The notes under the pieces are model-generated. The model was not told the origin of the DNA and did not search any database. It worked only from the letters and a program-made list of their open reading frames with translations. From Polyangium fumosum (GTDB lineage Bacteria > Myxococcota_A > Polyangia > Polyangiales > Polyangiaceae), in the NCBI RefSeq assembly GCF_005144585.1, contig NZ_SSMQ01000077.1:1-59478 (forward strand): a stretch of DNA of 59,478 nucleotides. Direction: 5' to 3'. Shown one piece after another: positions 51,417 through 59,478 of this stretch. A program made the position numbers and the translations under genes. The stretch's first letter is position 1. Each line of letters starts with the position of its first letter.

Positions 51417-52928
51417 CTCTACTCTGCCATCACCACCCACACCTTCATATCGGCACGAGCGTCCGCACCGTCGCTCCGCACCGCGCGCATCTCAGGGGCG
51501 CAGCAAGCCTTTGAATCAGTCGCCGCCGGATCTCCGGTAGCGACGGTTCAGGCGGCGGGCCGCTGCGCCCAGGCGTTTTTTTCGGCGTTGCGTAGGTGCT
51601 GAAGGAAGGCGAAGGCCATCATCGTCAGGAGCGCGTGATGATGCAGCGCGTGCCAGGAACGGCACTCGACATGGTCGAGCCCGAGTTCCTCTTTCATCTG
51701 CTGATGTGCTTGCTCGCAAGCCCAGCGTGCCTTGATCGCCGAGGCAAGCGTTCCGAGGTCGGTGTCGGGCGGGTAGTTCGAGAGGTAATACTTTCGCACG
51801 CCGTTCGCGCGCTCTTCGCAGACGAGCCAGGCTTCTTCGCCTGGCCCGTGATTGTGTCCGATGACCTTCGGCCCGTCGGCCACACGCACGCGGATGGCGG
51901 CGAACGATGCGGAGAGAGGTCCTTTCGTCCCGTCCCGCCATTGCACATCCTTGAAGCCGTTCTTTGCGCGCGTCGAAAATACCTCCTTCGCCTTTTTCGG
52001 GGCAGCCGACACCTTGCCGCGCTTCGGCGGACGTCCACCTGATCGTGTTCGCTCGGGCGCGGTCACACGTACGGACTTCGGATAGACGAGCTGGTTCGGA
52101 TTCACCCCCACGGCCCACCTGAGCTTTAAATCCGAAAGCCCACGCCGAAACGCGGCACATGCACCGTACCCCGCGTCCGCCAAGACATCGCCGAACTCGA
52201 TGCCGCTGCGCACGATCCGCTCGACCTCGGCGAGCGCGATCTGCCACTTCGTCCGGAACACCACGTCCTCGGGCACCTTCGCTCGTCGGCGTCGCGCTGG
52301 ATCGTGCGCCCATTCCTTCGGGAGATAAAGCCGGAGCGCGACCGGGACGGGCACCTCGTCACGCGCGAGCGTGATGGAGACGAGAGCCTGGCAATTGGCG
52401 TTCTTGCCGAGTTGCCCGCAGTACTGATGCGCAACGCCGACCGAGTGCGTTCCCTTCTTTGGAATTGCAGTGTCGTCGATGACGAGGTGGGCGGTTTTGC
52501 CGCCAACGAGCGCTCCAGCCTTCTCGAGGAGCACGCACTCGTGTCCGGCCGTGTCCCAGCGAGAGGTCGAGAGGAAGTGGTGAAGCTGCTGCGTCTCACC
52601 TGGGCAAACCCGCGCGGCCATCGGCTCGATGCTCTTGCGGTCGCCGGGCCCGAGCAGCCCACGTATGTAGATCGGTCCCCACTTCTGCTGGGACGGGTAG
52701 CCGAACTCGAGCAGGAACGGTGCAATCCAGTGCTCGAACTCGCGCTCCCAGTGTTCCTCGGCCAGTTCGTCATTCTTGAACGTAGGTTTGACGGCGGTCA
52801 CGCAGGCAAACCAGCGCAAGGGAAGTCGCTGGGCCAAATTTTTCGCCACGGCAGACCACGAAGGGCCGTAGATCAAGCTCGGCACGCGTCAGGTCGTGGG
52901 CAGGGTCGGTCAGGATGGCAGAGTAGTG
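51417..52928 (-). mobile_element. Intact IS701-family insertion sequence
   Basis: The 1512-bp element is bounded by imperfect inverted repeats (outer 15 bases CTCTACTCTGCCATC and the complement of CACTACTCTGCCATC). On each side stands CTAG (51413-51416 and 52929-52932), a 4-bp target duplication that fits the YTAR target of the IS701 family. It carries one complete transposase gene. The intact ends and duplication indicate a recent insertion. Confidence 0.88.
51548..52885 (-). CDS. IS701-family transposase
   Basis: The 445-residue DDE enzyme has LRWFACV...DELAEEHWEREFEHWI at the start, KTAHLVIDDTAIPKKGTHSV (first Asp), FGDVLADAGYGACAAF (second Asp) and a terminal Glu region (KARWACEQAHQQMKEELGLD, then EC RSWHALHHHALLTMMAFAF). 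Complete and in frame. It starts at a GTG; downstream GTG 52801 is possible. Confidence 0.92.
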   Translation of the reverse strand: MPSLIYGPSWSAVAKNLAQRLPLRWFACVTAVKPTFKNDELAEEHWEREFEHWIAPFLLEFGYPSQQKWGPIYIRGLLGPGDRKSIEPMAARVCPGETQQLHHFLSTSRWDTAGHECVLLEKAGALVGGKTAHLVIDDTAIPKKGTHSVGVAHQYCGQLGKNANCQALVSITLARDEVPVPVALRLYLPKEWAHDPARRRRAKVPEDVVFRTKWQIALAEVERIVRSGIEFGDVLADAGYGACAAFRRGLSDLKLRWAVGVNPNQLVYPKSVRVTAPERTRSGGRPPKRGKVSAAPKKAKEVFSTRAKNGFKDVQWRDGTKGPLSASFAAIRVRVADGPKVIGHNHGPGEEAWLVCEERANGVRKYYLSNYPPDTDLGTLASAIKARWACEQAHQQMKEELGLDHVECRSWHALHHHALLTMMAFAFLQHLRNAEKNAWAQRPAA

Positions 52929-52933
52929 CTAGG

Positions 52934-53073
52934 TCACTGTGCTCAAAAACAACGGGCTTTTTGGATCGACCGCATCGCGGTCGATTCATCATGGGTCCAG
53001 CGTCACGCTGGTCCGGGTCCAGGGGCGGACAGCCTTTGGTGGGGTTTGGGGCGAAGCCCCAATCTCTCCTCTC
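52934..53073 (+). repeat. Intergenic gap holding family A structured repeat, copy 4
   Basis: From 52962 it carries the GGATCGACCGCATCGCGGTCGATTC-type hairpin (bases vary, pairing kept), then GGTCCAGCGTCACGCTGGTCC, GGGGCGGACAGCC and GGGGCGAAGCCCC. Block order is the same as at 8608-8742. It lies between the IS right end and the stop of the exported protein gene. Confidence 0.6.
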
Positions 53074-53748
53074 TCAGGGAGAAAGCTTCTTTGTCTCCCA
53101 TGCGTAGGTGCACCAGCACGCGACGGTTTCGACTTTCAGGCCGAAGCGCAGCCCCCATTGTTTTGCCTTCTTCACCTCGACGAGCCATCCTTGATATTGC
53201 TTGACGAGGCCCTCCGGGCTCCGCTCGGGCAAACGCAGGCTGTAATCGTGCTTCAACTCTGCAGCGGGCCAAGGCCCGTTCGCGAGCTGAAAGAGCCGTC
53301 CGAGGACACGGGCATGCACGTCTGCCTGCGCCCCGCCGACGAGCGCGTCGCGATCTTTTCCGGTAAGAACGTGAAAAACGCGACGTTTGCCGTCGACGAG
53401 CGACGTGGCGACCAGATCGACGCGCGCGCAATCGTCGCAAGCGTCGCTGGGAGTCACCCCCTCGATGGCCCAAAAGGCGCCCTGCGCGACCCCGAGCGCG
53501 ATGAACACATCCGGCCCCTCCGCGAGGTAAGTATCGGCCACGAACCTGGCCGGCGGCCCGCGGTCGGGGGTCCAGCGAATTACCTCGACGCTCCAGACGG
53601 GTATGACGCTCATCCTGCATTGGTTATCGATGTCGACGCGCTCGACCTTGGGCGCCGGCGAGCCCGCCCCGGTCGCGCCCGCGAAGAGCAGAGCAGAGAG
53701 CGTCAAGGCGAGCGAGGAGGCGGCGCGGAGGGGCATCGAGAGCGACAT
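53074..53748 (-). CDS. Exported protein of unknown function
   Basis: The 224-residue product has a signal peptide (LRAASSLALTLSALLFAGAT). The mature part (VERVDIDNQCRMSVIPVWSV, FIALGVAQGAFWAIEGVTPS, CDDCARVDLVATSLVDGK) has a paired Cys motif (CDDC) and no recognised catalytic motif. The upstream open frame to 54054 crosses the family B repeat and was not used. Standing alone. Confidence 0.6.
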   Translation of the reverse strand: MSLSMPLRAASSLALTLSALLFAGATGAGSPAPKVERVDIDNQCRMSVIPVWSVEVIRWTPDRGPPARFVADTYLAEGPDVFIALGVAQGAFWAIEGVTPSDACDDCARVDLVATSLVDGKRRVFHVLTGKDRDALVGGAQADVHARVLGRLFQLANGPWPAAELKHDYSLRLPERSPEGLVKQYQGWLVEVKKAKQWGLRFGLKVETVACWCTYAWETKKLSP

Positions 53749-53958
53749 GACGGAAGAACGCCGCGCGGGGCAACTTTCTTCGCGGTCGCTACAAAATCTC
53801 CAGCGTCCGAGGAGCGACGTCCGGGAATGGATGGCTCTGAGCTTCGAGCAGATCCTTGAGCGGCGGCTCCTTGGCGACCTTGCCGGCCTGTGCGCGAATC
53901 GAAAGGATCGGGGAAGTTGAACGGATCGGCGCTCTGCGAGATCGCAAAGCGAGCTCGC

Positions 53959-54024
53959 CTCGGGGGGTGAATCGACCGGGCTTTGCCCGGGCGAGAGGGG
54001 GACGCGAGGCGTCCCCCTCGGGAC
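53959..54024 (-). repeat. Palindromic 66-bp repeat (family B), inverted copy 2
   Basis: It has the same length as 14975-15040 with three differences, in inverted orientation. It follows the 3' end of the ogt gene. The surrounding 53749-54067 stretch contains no gene. Confidence 0.75.
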
Positions 54025-54031
54025 AAAAGAG

Positions 54032-54071
54032 CTAGAACATAGAGCGGTTGTCAAACCGCTCTATGTTCTAG
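54032..54071 (-). terminator. Perfect 18-bp-stem hairpin at the end of ogt
   Basis: Arm CTAGAACATAGAGCGGTT (54032-54049), loop of four, perfect complement 54054-54071. The TAG of ogt lies in the arm. Followed on the minus strand by TCTTTTGTCCC, so it is likely a terminator. Confidence 0.75.
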
Positions 54072-54571
54072 TGAATGACGTGGTGGGGCGCGTGGTGCTC
54101 TTGCTCGTGCGAGAGGAGCCACTGCTTGGCCGCGACGCCGCCCGCATACCCCGTGAGCGCGCCGTCGCCGGCGATGACGCGGTGGCAAGGGACGATGATG
54201 CTGATCGGGTTCTTCCCATTCGCCGCGCCGACGGCCCGCGCCGCCTGCGGCCGGCCGAGCGCCCGCGCGAGCTCCGCATAGGAGCGCGTCTCGCCAAAGG
54301 GAATCTCGACGAGCGCGCGCCAGACCTCACGCTGAAAAGCGCTTCCGTGGAGATCGAGCGGTAACGTGAAAAACTCGCGCCCTCCGGCAAAGTACTCTGC
54401 GAGCTGGCGTGCGGCCTCGGCGAGGAGCGGATGGTTTTGCCCGTCGTGGGCCACGATCTCCGGCGCACCCTTGTGCCCAGGCAGGTAGACGCCCACGATC
54501 GCTTCTTCCGCAGCGACGACGTGGAGATCGCCGACGGGGCTCGAAATACGGCGTTCATACAACATGTTCAT
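54068..54571 (-). CDS. ogt: Methylated-DNA-protein-cysteine methyltransferase
   Basis: The 167-residue suicide enzyme repairs O6-methylguanine. It carries the acceptor motif P128-C129-H-R-V132 within [20 protein letters not shown], and the helix-turn-helix [20 protein letters not shown]. Its ATG overlaps the stop of the Ada/AlkA gene (ATGA), so the two are co-translated. It supplies the methyltransferase domain that the upstream fusion protein lacks. Confidence 0.95.
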   Translation of the reverse strand: MNMLYERRISSPVGDLHVVAAEEAIVGVYLPGHKGAPEIVAHDGQNHPLLAEAARQLAEYFAGGREFFTLPLDLHGSAFQREVWRALVEIPFGETRSYAELARALGRPQAARAVGAANGKNPISIIVPCHRVIAGDGALTGYAGGVAAKQWLLSHEQEHHAPHHVIH

Positions 54572-56022
54572 TCCTCAAATGCTCCTTCTGAAAGGCCCTG
54601 CCACAAATGAAGGACCGCATAGGCCCGCCACGGCCTGAACGCCTCGGCGCGCGCTTCGGCTTCGCGCGTCGATATCACGCGAAGCGCTTTGCGGACGCCG
54701 AGATCCGAGGCCGGAAACGCGTCGGGGAATCGATACACGCGCATGCCGAGGTAGTGCGCCGTCCACGCGCCGATGCCCGGCAACGCGACGAGCGCGGCCG
54801 CGGCAGCCTCGGGATCCTCGCCGCGCTCGAAGCGGACCTCGCCCTGCGTGACGGCGCGCGCGAGCGCCTGGATGGAGAGCGCGCGCGCCGCGGGCAAACC
54901 GATTTGCGTGATGTCGGAGAGCGGCGCCTCGGCGAGCACCGACGCGGGCGGGAAGAGGTGCGTCACGCCCGCGATCGGCGTATCCAGGGCCGTCCCGAAT
55001 CGCTTCGCGATGCGCCCGCCGAGCGTCGTCGCCGCGCGCACGGAGACCTGTTGCCCAAGAATGGCGCGCACGGCCGCCTCGAATCCGTCGAACGCGCCCG
55101 GCACGCGCAGCCCCGGATGACGCGCGACGAGCGGCGCGAGCAGAGGATCCCGGCAGAGCGACTCCGCGATGAGGCGCGGATGAGCGTCGAGATCAAAAAG
55201 CGCGCGCAGCCTGCCGAGCAGAGGCCCGAGCGTGCCCGCGAGCTCGGGCGCGACCTTCACGCGGAGCGCGTTTTTCTGGGGCGGATGCATCACCCGCAGC
55301 CACCCTGTCCGCTCGCCGAGCCGCACCGAGCGGGCATACACGCCGCCCTCGACCGACTCGACCCCGGCAATCGCGCGGGCCGCGAGGAACGTGAGGAGCG
55401 CATCCCAGTCGAGCGGCGGCCGATAATCGAGCCGCAGCGTGATGGCGACGCCGGCCTCCGCCTCCCCGAGCGCGCGCCGGAGCGCGGACGGCGGCCTGCC
55501 GAACCGGGCCGAAAACAGCGCATTGAACCGGCGCACACTCCCGAACCCGCTCGCGAACGCAATCTCGGTGAGCGGCAGGGAAGAATCCTGCAAGAGCTGC
55601 TTCGCGAGCGCGAGGCGCCGCGACTGGGCGAGCTCGACGGGCGCCACGCCGAGTTCGGCTTCCATCGCGCGCCGGAGGTGCCTCCCGGTCACGCCGAGCG
55701 CGCGCCCGAGATCGTCGACGGAGCCCTCGTCGAGAAAACCGCCTTCGATCCGCGCGAGCGCCGCGCGGACGAGGCGCGGCACCGAGTCCTGCGGCGCGCC
55801 GCCCGGCGAGAGCTCGGGCCGGCAGCGAAAACACGCGCGAAACCCGTCGCGATCGGCCTCCGCCGCGTACCGATAAAACACGCATCGATCGCGCCCCGGT
55901 GTCCGGGCCCGGCACACCGGCCGGCAGTAGATGCCGGTCGTCCGTACGGCCACGAAAAACAGGCCATCGAAGCGCTCATCCCGCGCGCAGAGGGCTCGGT
56001 AGCAGGTCTCCGCATCCATCAT
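54568..56022 (-). CDS. alkA: Ada-like regulator fused to AlkA DNA-3-methyladenine glycosylase
   Basis: The 484-residue product has three modules: an Ada zinc domain (1-75) with the four Cys C33, C37, C64 and C67 (YCRPVC, CFRC); an AraC-type HTH (about 85-185; [40 protein letters not shown]); and an AlkA glycosylase (200-484) with Hh[16 protein letters not shown] and catalytic Asp in [12 protein letters not shown]. Known: such proteins sense methyl phosphotriesters through Cys33-type residues and remove alkylated bases. It forms an adaptive-response operon with ogt. The ATG before [10 protein letters not shown] was chosen; an upstream frame is antisense shadow. Confidence 0.93.
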   Translation of the reverse strand: MMDAETCYRALCARDERFDGLFFVAVRTTGIYCRPVCRARTPGRDRCVFYRYAAEADRDGFRACFRCRPELSPGGAPQDSVPRLVRAALARIEGGFLDEGSVDDLGRALGVTGRHLRRAMEAELGVAPVELAQSRRLALAKQLLQDSSLPLTEIAFASGFGSVRRFNALFSARFGRPPSALRRALGEAEAGVAITLRLDYRPPLDWDALLTFLAARAIAGVESVEGGVYARSVRLGERTGWLRVMHPPQKNALRVKVAPELAGTLGPLLGRLRALFDLDAHPRLIAESLCRDPLLAPLVARHPGLRVPGAFDGFEAAVRAILGQQVSVRAATTLGGRIAKRFGTALDTPIAGVTHLFPPASVLAEAPLSDITQIGLPAARALSIQALARAVTQGEVRFERGEDPEAAAAALVALPGIGAWTAHYLGMRVYRFPDAFPASDLGVRKALRVISTREAEARAEAFRPWRAYAVLHLWQGLSEGAFEE

Positions 56023-56108
56023 CGCCCTCCCCTCGTAGCGCGGCCGCGCCCCGATGTCTGGCCGTTTTCGGACGCGACAGCGAACTCGCGGCGCCGGCCC
56101 GCCGGCCG

Positions 56109-56978
56109 TCAGATCCCGCGGCTCGCGGCGAACATGATCCAGCCGGCCACGAGCGCGATGAAATAAACGAGCCCGGCGACGACGATGCGCCGCGAGCGCC
56201 TGCCCTCCGGCCCGGCCTGGGCGACGGCGAGCACGATCCCGAGCTTCGAGAGCGACCCACCCTGCGCGAATCGATCCATGACGAGCCGCATCAAATGCGG
56301 AAGAACCCAGAAAAACGGCGCGAACAGCAGAACCTCGGCGAGCGCGACCACGAGCCCCACGGGGAGGCCGAACGGCGCCGGCCCGAACGCGGCGACCTGC
56401 ACGGCGCGGACGTTCGGATCGAGGTTCACGGCGAGCACGCACCCGAGGAACAAGGCCGCGACGATGCGCCCCGCGCCCTCGGGCGAGATCCGAGGTTTTG
56501 TCGCGAGAGGCGCGCCCTGCTGGAGGCGGCGGACGTTGCGGTGACAAAGCGCGGCGATGGATCCAAAAAGCACGAAGAGCCCGAGCGGAAAGCCGCGCCG
56601 GAAGGGCAAGTTGAGCTCCTTGTCGAGCTCGACCTGCGAATACACCCCGAGACGGCTCAGGGACGGATCCTCGGGCAGGTAGGTGATATCGAACGTCTCG
56701 CCGGGATCGCCCTGGAGGTTTTTCCGGTCGACGTTCCACGTATGGGTGACGCCGTCGACCTCGTACCGATAATGCGTATTGGAGGCCGAGCCCTGTCGCG
56801 TGATGGCCGTGATGGTCGCGGTGCCGGGGCGCCCATGATCGGCGAGCGCACGCAGCCGCAGCTCCTGGCGTCGAAAGAGAAGCCCGAGCACGAGCGGGAT
56901 GACCAGGGCCATCGTCGCAAAAACGATCCTCGCTCGCGCATCGGTCGCGAGGTTCCTGCGGCGCCTCTCTTCGTCCAT
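56109..56978 (-). CDS. Membrane protein with DUF3592-like domain
   Basis: The 289-residue product has about five hydrophobic segments (FATMALVIPLVLGLLF, GLFVLFGSIAALC, IVAALFLGCVLAVNL, FGLPVGLVVALAEVLLFAPF, RIVVAGLVYFIALVAGWIMF). The loop after the first (TATITAITRQGSASNTHYRY, PGETFDITYLPEDPSLSRLG) matches the DUF3592 soluble domain. Function unknown. Confidence 0.75.
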   Translation of the reverse strand: MDEERRRRNLATDARARIVFATMALVIPLVLGLLFRRQELRLRALADHGRPGTATITAITRQGSASNTHYRYEVDGVTHTWNVDRKNLQGDPGETFDITYLPEDPSLSRLGVYSQVELDKELNLPFRRGFPLGLFVLFGSIAALCHRNVRRLQQGAPLATKPRISPEGAGRIVAALFLGCVLAVNLDPNVRAVQVAAFGPAPFGLPVGLVVALAEVLLFAPFFWVLPHLMRLVMDRFAQGGSLSKLGIVLAVAQAGPEGRRSRRIVVAGLVYFIALVAGWIMFAASRGI

Positions 56979-57093
56979 TGGCTGGTTGGTGGGGACTTTA
57001 AGCCCCAGGAGGCAGGTCTTGCAAGGGGAAGCCTCCGGCTCCGGAGCCATGACGCTCGATACCGGGGGGCTATTTGCGTGCTTTCAAGGAACG

Positions 57094-57645
57094 TTATTCA
57101 TCACCTTCGAGCTTCTTGCAGCACTCCTCGTCCTTCAGATGACAGCCCTTCCGGTAGAAGGCAGCGGCGTCTTTGGCGGAGTGTTTCTCGATCATGATGC
57201 CTGAATATCGACACGACTCGGCGTGGTTGGCAGCACAGGCCTTGTTGAAGGACTCTCGTGCGAGCGGGATCATTGTGAGGTCTTCGCCTTCACTGTCCTC
57301 TTCGTAGCGCACGTTTATGTCGTCGGTGGAGCCCGAAACACGATCGACGCGCCAGCCACCGGCGTAATGGACATCCCGGCCCCGGAGCGCTGCCTTGCCC
57401 GTTTTGTAGCAATCGAGCGCCCGCTCCAGGACCTCGCACCGGTACTTGCACTGCTCCGCGGTTTTGCACGAGCCGTCTTCCGTCTGCCCGACCTCGGCGC
57501 GCTTTTTCTTCGCGTCTTCCTCGAGCGCCGCCTGCTCCGGATCATAAATAAGCTTTCCGAGCCCAGACAGGTTACATGCGGTATTCGTGAGAGAAAGGGC
57601 GACAACGAGCCACGTCGTCGACCCAAATCGCTGGGGCGCTTGCAT
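57094..57645 (-). CDS. Small Cys-rich lipoprotein with Sel1-like end
   Basis: The 183-residue product has lipobox LTNTAC (Cys24). Paired Cys motifs follow (CKTAEQCKYRCEVLERALDC). The C-terminal 60 residues (LARESFNKACAANHAESCRY, KDAAAFYRKGCHLKDEECCK) resemble Sel1-type helical repeats with the Cys pairs seen in Hcp-like proteins. Possibly a cell-envelope scaffold. Confidence 0.7.
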   Translation of the reverse strand: MQAPQRFGSTTWLVVALSLTNTACNLSGLGKLIYDPEQAALEEDAKKKRAEVGQTEDGSCKTAEQCKYRCEVLERALDCYKTGKAALRGRDVHYAGGWRVDRVSGSTDDINVRYEEDSEGEDLTMIPLARESFNKACAANHAESCRYSGIMIEKHSAKDAAAFYRKGCHLKDEECCKKLEGDE

Positions 57646-57701
57646 GCGCGCGAAGATACCGTCGCCGCTCAAAAGTGCAAGGGCGGTTGCGGTGCAGCGA
57701 G

Positions 57702-58568
57702 CTAGGACTCAGCCAACGTCGCGATCTCGAGCGTCTTCAGTTTGGCTTTGTCGAAGATGATGTCGATCCGCGCGATGGCACCGCCCGTGAACGTGAAGCG
57801 AAGCGCGCTCGCGAGCCGGCCGCCAGGCGCGTAGATGGCGCCAATCGTGCCGTCGACGAGCGCCGGTTTTACGGCGTCGATAGCACGCACCCTGCGCGTG
57901 AACGCGACGGCCGACGTTACCCAGTTCCGCGCGTCGAGGATCTCGCGCCCGGGTCGGCCGCCGTGGATCACGACGTTCGGATCGAGGACGGCGATGACAG
58001 CCTCGACGTCGCCGGTTCGAAGGGCAGCAAGCAGCGCCTTGACGACGTCGTGCTGGCGCGCGAGCTCGGCCTCGTCGCGCTCGGGCGCGCCACGCACGCG
58101 CCGCCGCGCGCGGCTCGCGAGCTGCCGCGCCGCCACCTCCGACCGCCCCACGATCGGCGCGATCTCCTCGAACGACACGCCGAACAGATCATGAAGCACG
58201 AACGCGAGCCGCTCCGCAGGCTCGAGCGTCTCGAGGACCACCAGGAGCGCGAGGCTGACCGAGTCCGCCAGCACGGCCTCCTCCTCCGCGTTGCCCTCGG
58301 GCGAGGTCGTCGCCTCCGGCGCGGCGTCTCCGTCTTCTGTGCGGGCCTTCCGCGCGCGGAGCATGTCGAGACACACCCGCGCGACGACGGTCGTGAGCCA
58401 GCCGCGAAGGTTCTGGACCTCGCCCGTATCGGCGCGCGAGAGCCGAAGCCACGCCTCCTGCACCGCGTCGTCAGCCTCGCTGCGCGAACCAAGCATGCGA
58501 TAGGCCACCGCACGGAGGTGCGGCCGGCTCGCCTCGAAATCCCCGACGAGAATTTTTTCATCCGTCAC
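57702..58568 (-). CDS. ECF41-type RNA polymerase sigma factor
   Basis: The 288-residue product has region 2 (EASRPHLRAVAYRMLGSRSE, ADDAVQEAWLRLSRAD) and region 4 (EPAERLAFVLHDLFGVSFEE, VGRSEVAARQLASRAR) followed by the SnoaL-like C-terminal extension that defines ECF41 (VIHGGRPGREI, and the end DIIFDKAKLKTL, matching the family's DGGG and NPDKL motifs only partly). Known: the extension both activates and inhibits the sigma, and there is no anti-sigma gene. It is divergent from a carboxymuconolactone-decarboxylase gene, the usual ECF41 neighbour, and has an ECF41 promoter. The GTG at 58568 has GAGG 8 bases upstream. Confidence 0.92.
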   Translation of the reverse strand: MTDEKILVGDFEASRPHLRAVAYRMLGSRSEADDAVQEAWLRLSRADTGEVQNLRGWLTTVVARVCLDMLRARKARTEDGDAAPEATTSPEGNAEEEAVLADSVSLALLVVLETLEPAERLAFVLHDLFGVSFEEIAPIVGRSEVAARQLASRARRRVRGAPERDEAELARQHDVVKALLAALRTGDVEAVIAVLDPNVVIHGGRPGREILDARNWVTSAVAFTRRVRAIDAVKPALVDGTIGAIYAPGGRLASALRFTFTGGAIARIDIIFDKAKLKTLEIATLAES

Positions 58569-58604
58569 GGTCACGTCCTCGTTCTCCGATCCGTCATCAG
58601 CGGT

Positions 58605-58631
58605 GACGGGCGAGCCCGCCCGGTTGTGACA
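58605..58631 (-). promoter_or_regulatory. ECF41-type autoregulatory promoter
   Basis: On the minus strand, TGTCACA (58631-58625), 16 bases, CGTC (58608-58605), which matches the published ECF41 target promoter. It reads into the sigma gene, so the factor probably activates itself. On the plus strand the same sequence reads TGTGACA, one mismatch from the consensus. Confidence 0.7.
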
Positions 58632-58647
58632 CAAGGAGAGATTTATC

Positions 58648-59102
58648 ATGGAAGCACGGCTGAAAAACCCCGCGATGCTCGTCCCGGACGCGATACAGCC
58701 GCTGATGGCGCTCGTGAAGACCCTCCAGAACGGGACCGTGCCGCCTCGTACACTCGGGCTTGTCCACGCGCGCGTCAGATCAACGCCTGTGCGGTGTGCC
58801 TCGACCTGCATGGGCGCCAGGAGAAGAAAGCCGGCGAGCCCGACGACCGCCTCCTCGTGCTCGCCGGCTTTCGGGATGCGCCCTGCTTCACCGATGCCGA
58901 GCGTGCAGCCCTCGCGCTCGCGGAAGCCGAGACGCGCCTCGCCGATCGCGCGGAGGCGGTCCCGGACGATGTCTGGAAGGACGCCGCGCGCCACTACGAC
59001 GAGCAGGCGTTGGCCGTGCTCGTCCTTCATATCGCCCTCGTCAACCTCTTCAACCGGGTGAACGTCACGACGCGGCAAGTCGCGGGCGCGCAGACCTGGT
59101 AG
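58648..59102 (+). pseudogene. Carboxymuconolactone decarboxylase-like gene, frameshifted
   Basis: The first 42 codons (MEARLKNPAMLVPDAIQPLM to GLVHAR) follow AAGGAGAG at a good distance from the ATG. The CMD motif (INACAVCLDLHGRQEKKAGE, with the CxxC Cys pair and the His) continues in another frame down to QVAGAQTW before TAG at 59100-59102. The switch lies at about 58774-58780 and needs one inserted base. Both halves are otherwise intact. It is the usual partner of ECF41 sigma factors. Either a real recent mutation or a sequencing error. Confidence 0.75.
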
Positions 59103-59141
59103 CGACGGCGGCGCAGGTGCCTGAACCGCGCTCGAAAGCCT

Positions 59142-59181
59142 CCTTCCGCCGCACCCGTTGAATGCGGTGCGGCGGAAGGAC
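59142..59181. terminator. Bidirectional terminator hairpin between convergent genes
   Basis: Perfect 15-base stem TCCTTCCGCCGCACC (59142-59156) with its complement at 59167-59181 and a 10-base loop. It lies between the CMD-like pseudogene and the convergent MYXO-CTERM gene end. Confidence 0.65.
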
Positions 59182-59274
59182 GACGCTCGAGGGCCCAGGC
59201 GCTAGGGATGCGTCAGACGGCGATCGCCCGGATTGGGCGGGCATTCGGGCTGCGGCCGCACCGCAGCGAGACGT

Positions 59275-59478
59275 TCAAGCTCTCTTAGAGACGGAGCGGC
59301 GCCGGAGGGCGAGTAGGCCGGCAAAGGCGAGGCCGAGGAGGGACGCGTCTCCGGCGGAGTCGCCAGCCGCGCGGAAGCTGCAACCATGGCCGTGATCGCT
59401 GCCGCCGCCGCTGCCGCCGCTGCCGCCGCCCTCGCCGCCGCTGCCGCCGCCCTCGCCGCCGCTGCCGCCGCCGCTGCC
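59275..59478 (-). CDS. C-terminal part of a MYXO-CTERM protein, cut by the window edge
   Basis: Reading on the minus strand from the window edge, 67 codons end in TGA at 59277-59275. They code for a Gly/Ser/Glu linker (GGSGGEGGGSGGEGGGSGG), then SDHGHGCSFRAAG, a hydrophobic helix (SLLGLAFAGLLAL) and RRRSVSKRA, a MYXO-CTERM surface-sorting tail. The functional part lies outside the window, so the product is unknown. Confidence 0.75.
   Translation of the reverse strand, partial: GSGGGSGGEGGGSGGEGGGSGGSGGGSDHGHGCSFRAAGDSAGDASLLGLAFAGLLALRRRSVSKRA

Noticed and set aside
49913-51514. Long plus-strand open frame opposite the carboxyltransferase
   Set aside because: The minus-strand product has both carboxyltransferase halves; the plus frame has no recognisable protein pattern.
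54607-56166. Long plus-strand open frame opposite the Ada/AlkA gene
   Set aside because: Shadow: repeats of Arg, Glu and Ala without motifs, while the minus strand has zinc ligands and the HhH motif.

Overview
The window is about 59.5 kb of very GC-rich DNA from a predatory-type myxobacterium, most likely the order Polyangiales (Sorangium/Polyangium relatives). The support is three proteins with MYXO-CTERM tails, many lipoproteins with Gly/Ser- or Asp/Ala-rich spacers, a PEGA-like/ECF-sigma operon, an MXAN_6640-type metalloprotease and structured intergenic repeats. No rRNA, tRNA or CRISPR array was seen. Calls come from reading the translations and motifs; no database search was run.

Layout. 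0-9.6 kb: a lipoprotein methyltransferase, a DUF3025 protein, two near-identical Rpn-like nuclease-fold proteins in a 1-kb direct duplication, a TIR-like (CAP12-type) protein, a SnoaL-like exported protein, a PAS-PAS-STAS protein and an AraC regulator. 9.6-15 kb: secreted proteins, namely HmuY-like lipoprotein plus metalloprotease (translationally coupled), a subtilase and a TPR lipoprotein. 15-21 kb: an XRE regulator, a three-gene operon behind a very long hairpin, and an ECF-sigma/PEGA-like/lipoprotein operon. Both operons appear to share an upstream bipartite motif.

21-42 kb is the accessory core. It starts with a type VI secretion effector module (VgrG, TPR adaptor-like protein, PAAR-Rhs polymorphic toxin, immunity candidate) ending in an orphan Rhs scrap. 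A type I restriction-modification operon follows (hsdM, hsdS, a HEPN-like gene, hsdR) whose genes all overlap. Next come a protein with duplicated modules, 204-bp and 17-bp tandem repeats, an excisionase-like HTH protein and a tyrosine integrase whose reading frame has no stop near its domain end. This part looks like an integrated defence/competition island.

42-59.5 kb is mostly housekeeping and stress genes: a roadblock-like protein, a RibD-like reductase divergent from a WYL regulator, a PaiB-like protein, a YchJ-like protein, a large lipoprotein, an esterase, a carboxyltransferase, an intact IS701-family insertion sequence with IRs and a CTAG target duplication, a split Ada system (Ada/AlkA fusion plus separate Ogt), an ECF41 sigma factor with a matching autoregulatory promoter beside a frameshifted carboxymuconolactone-decarboxylase gene, and the tail of a further MYXO-CTERM gene at the right edge.
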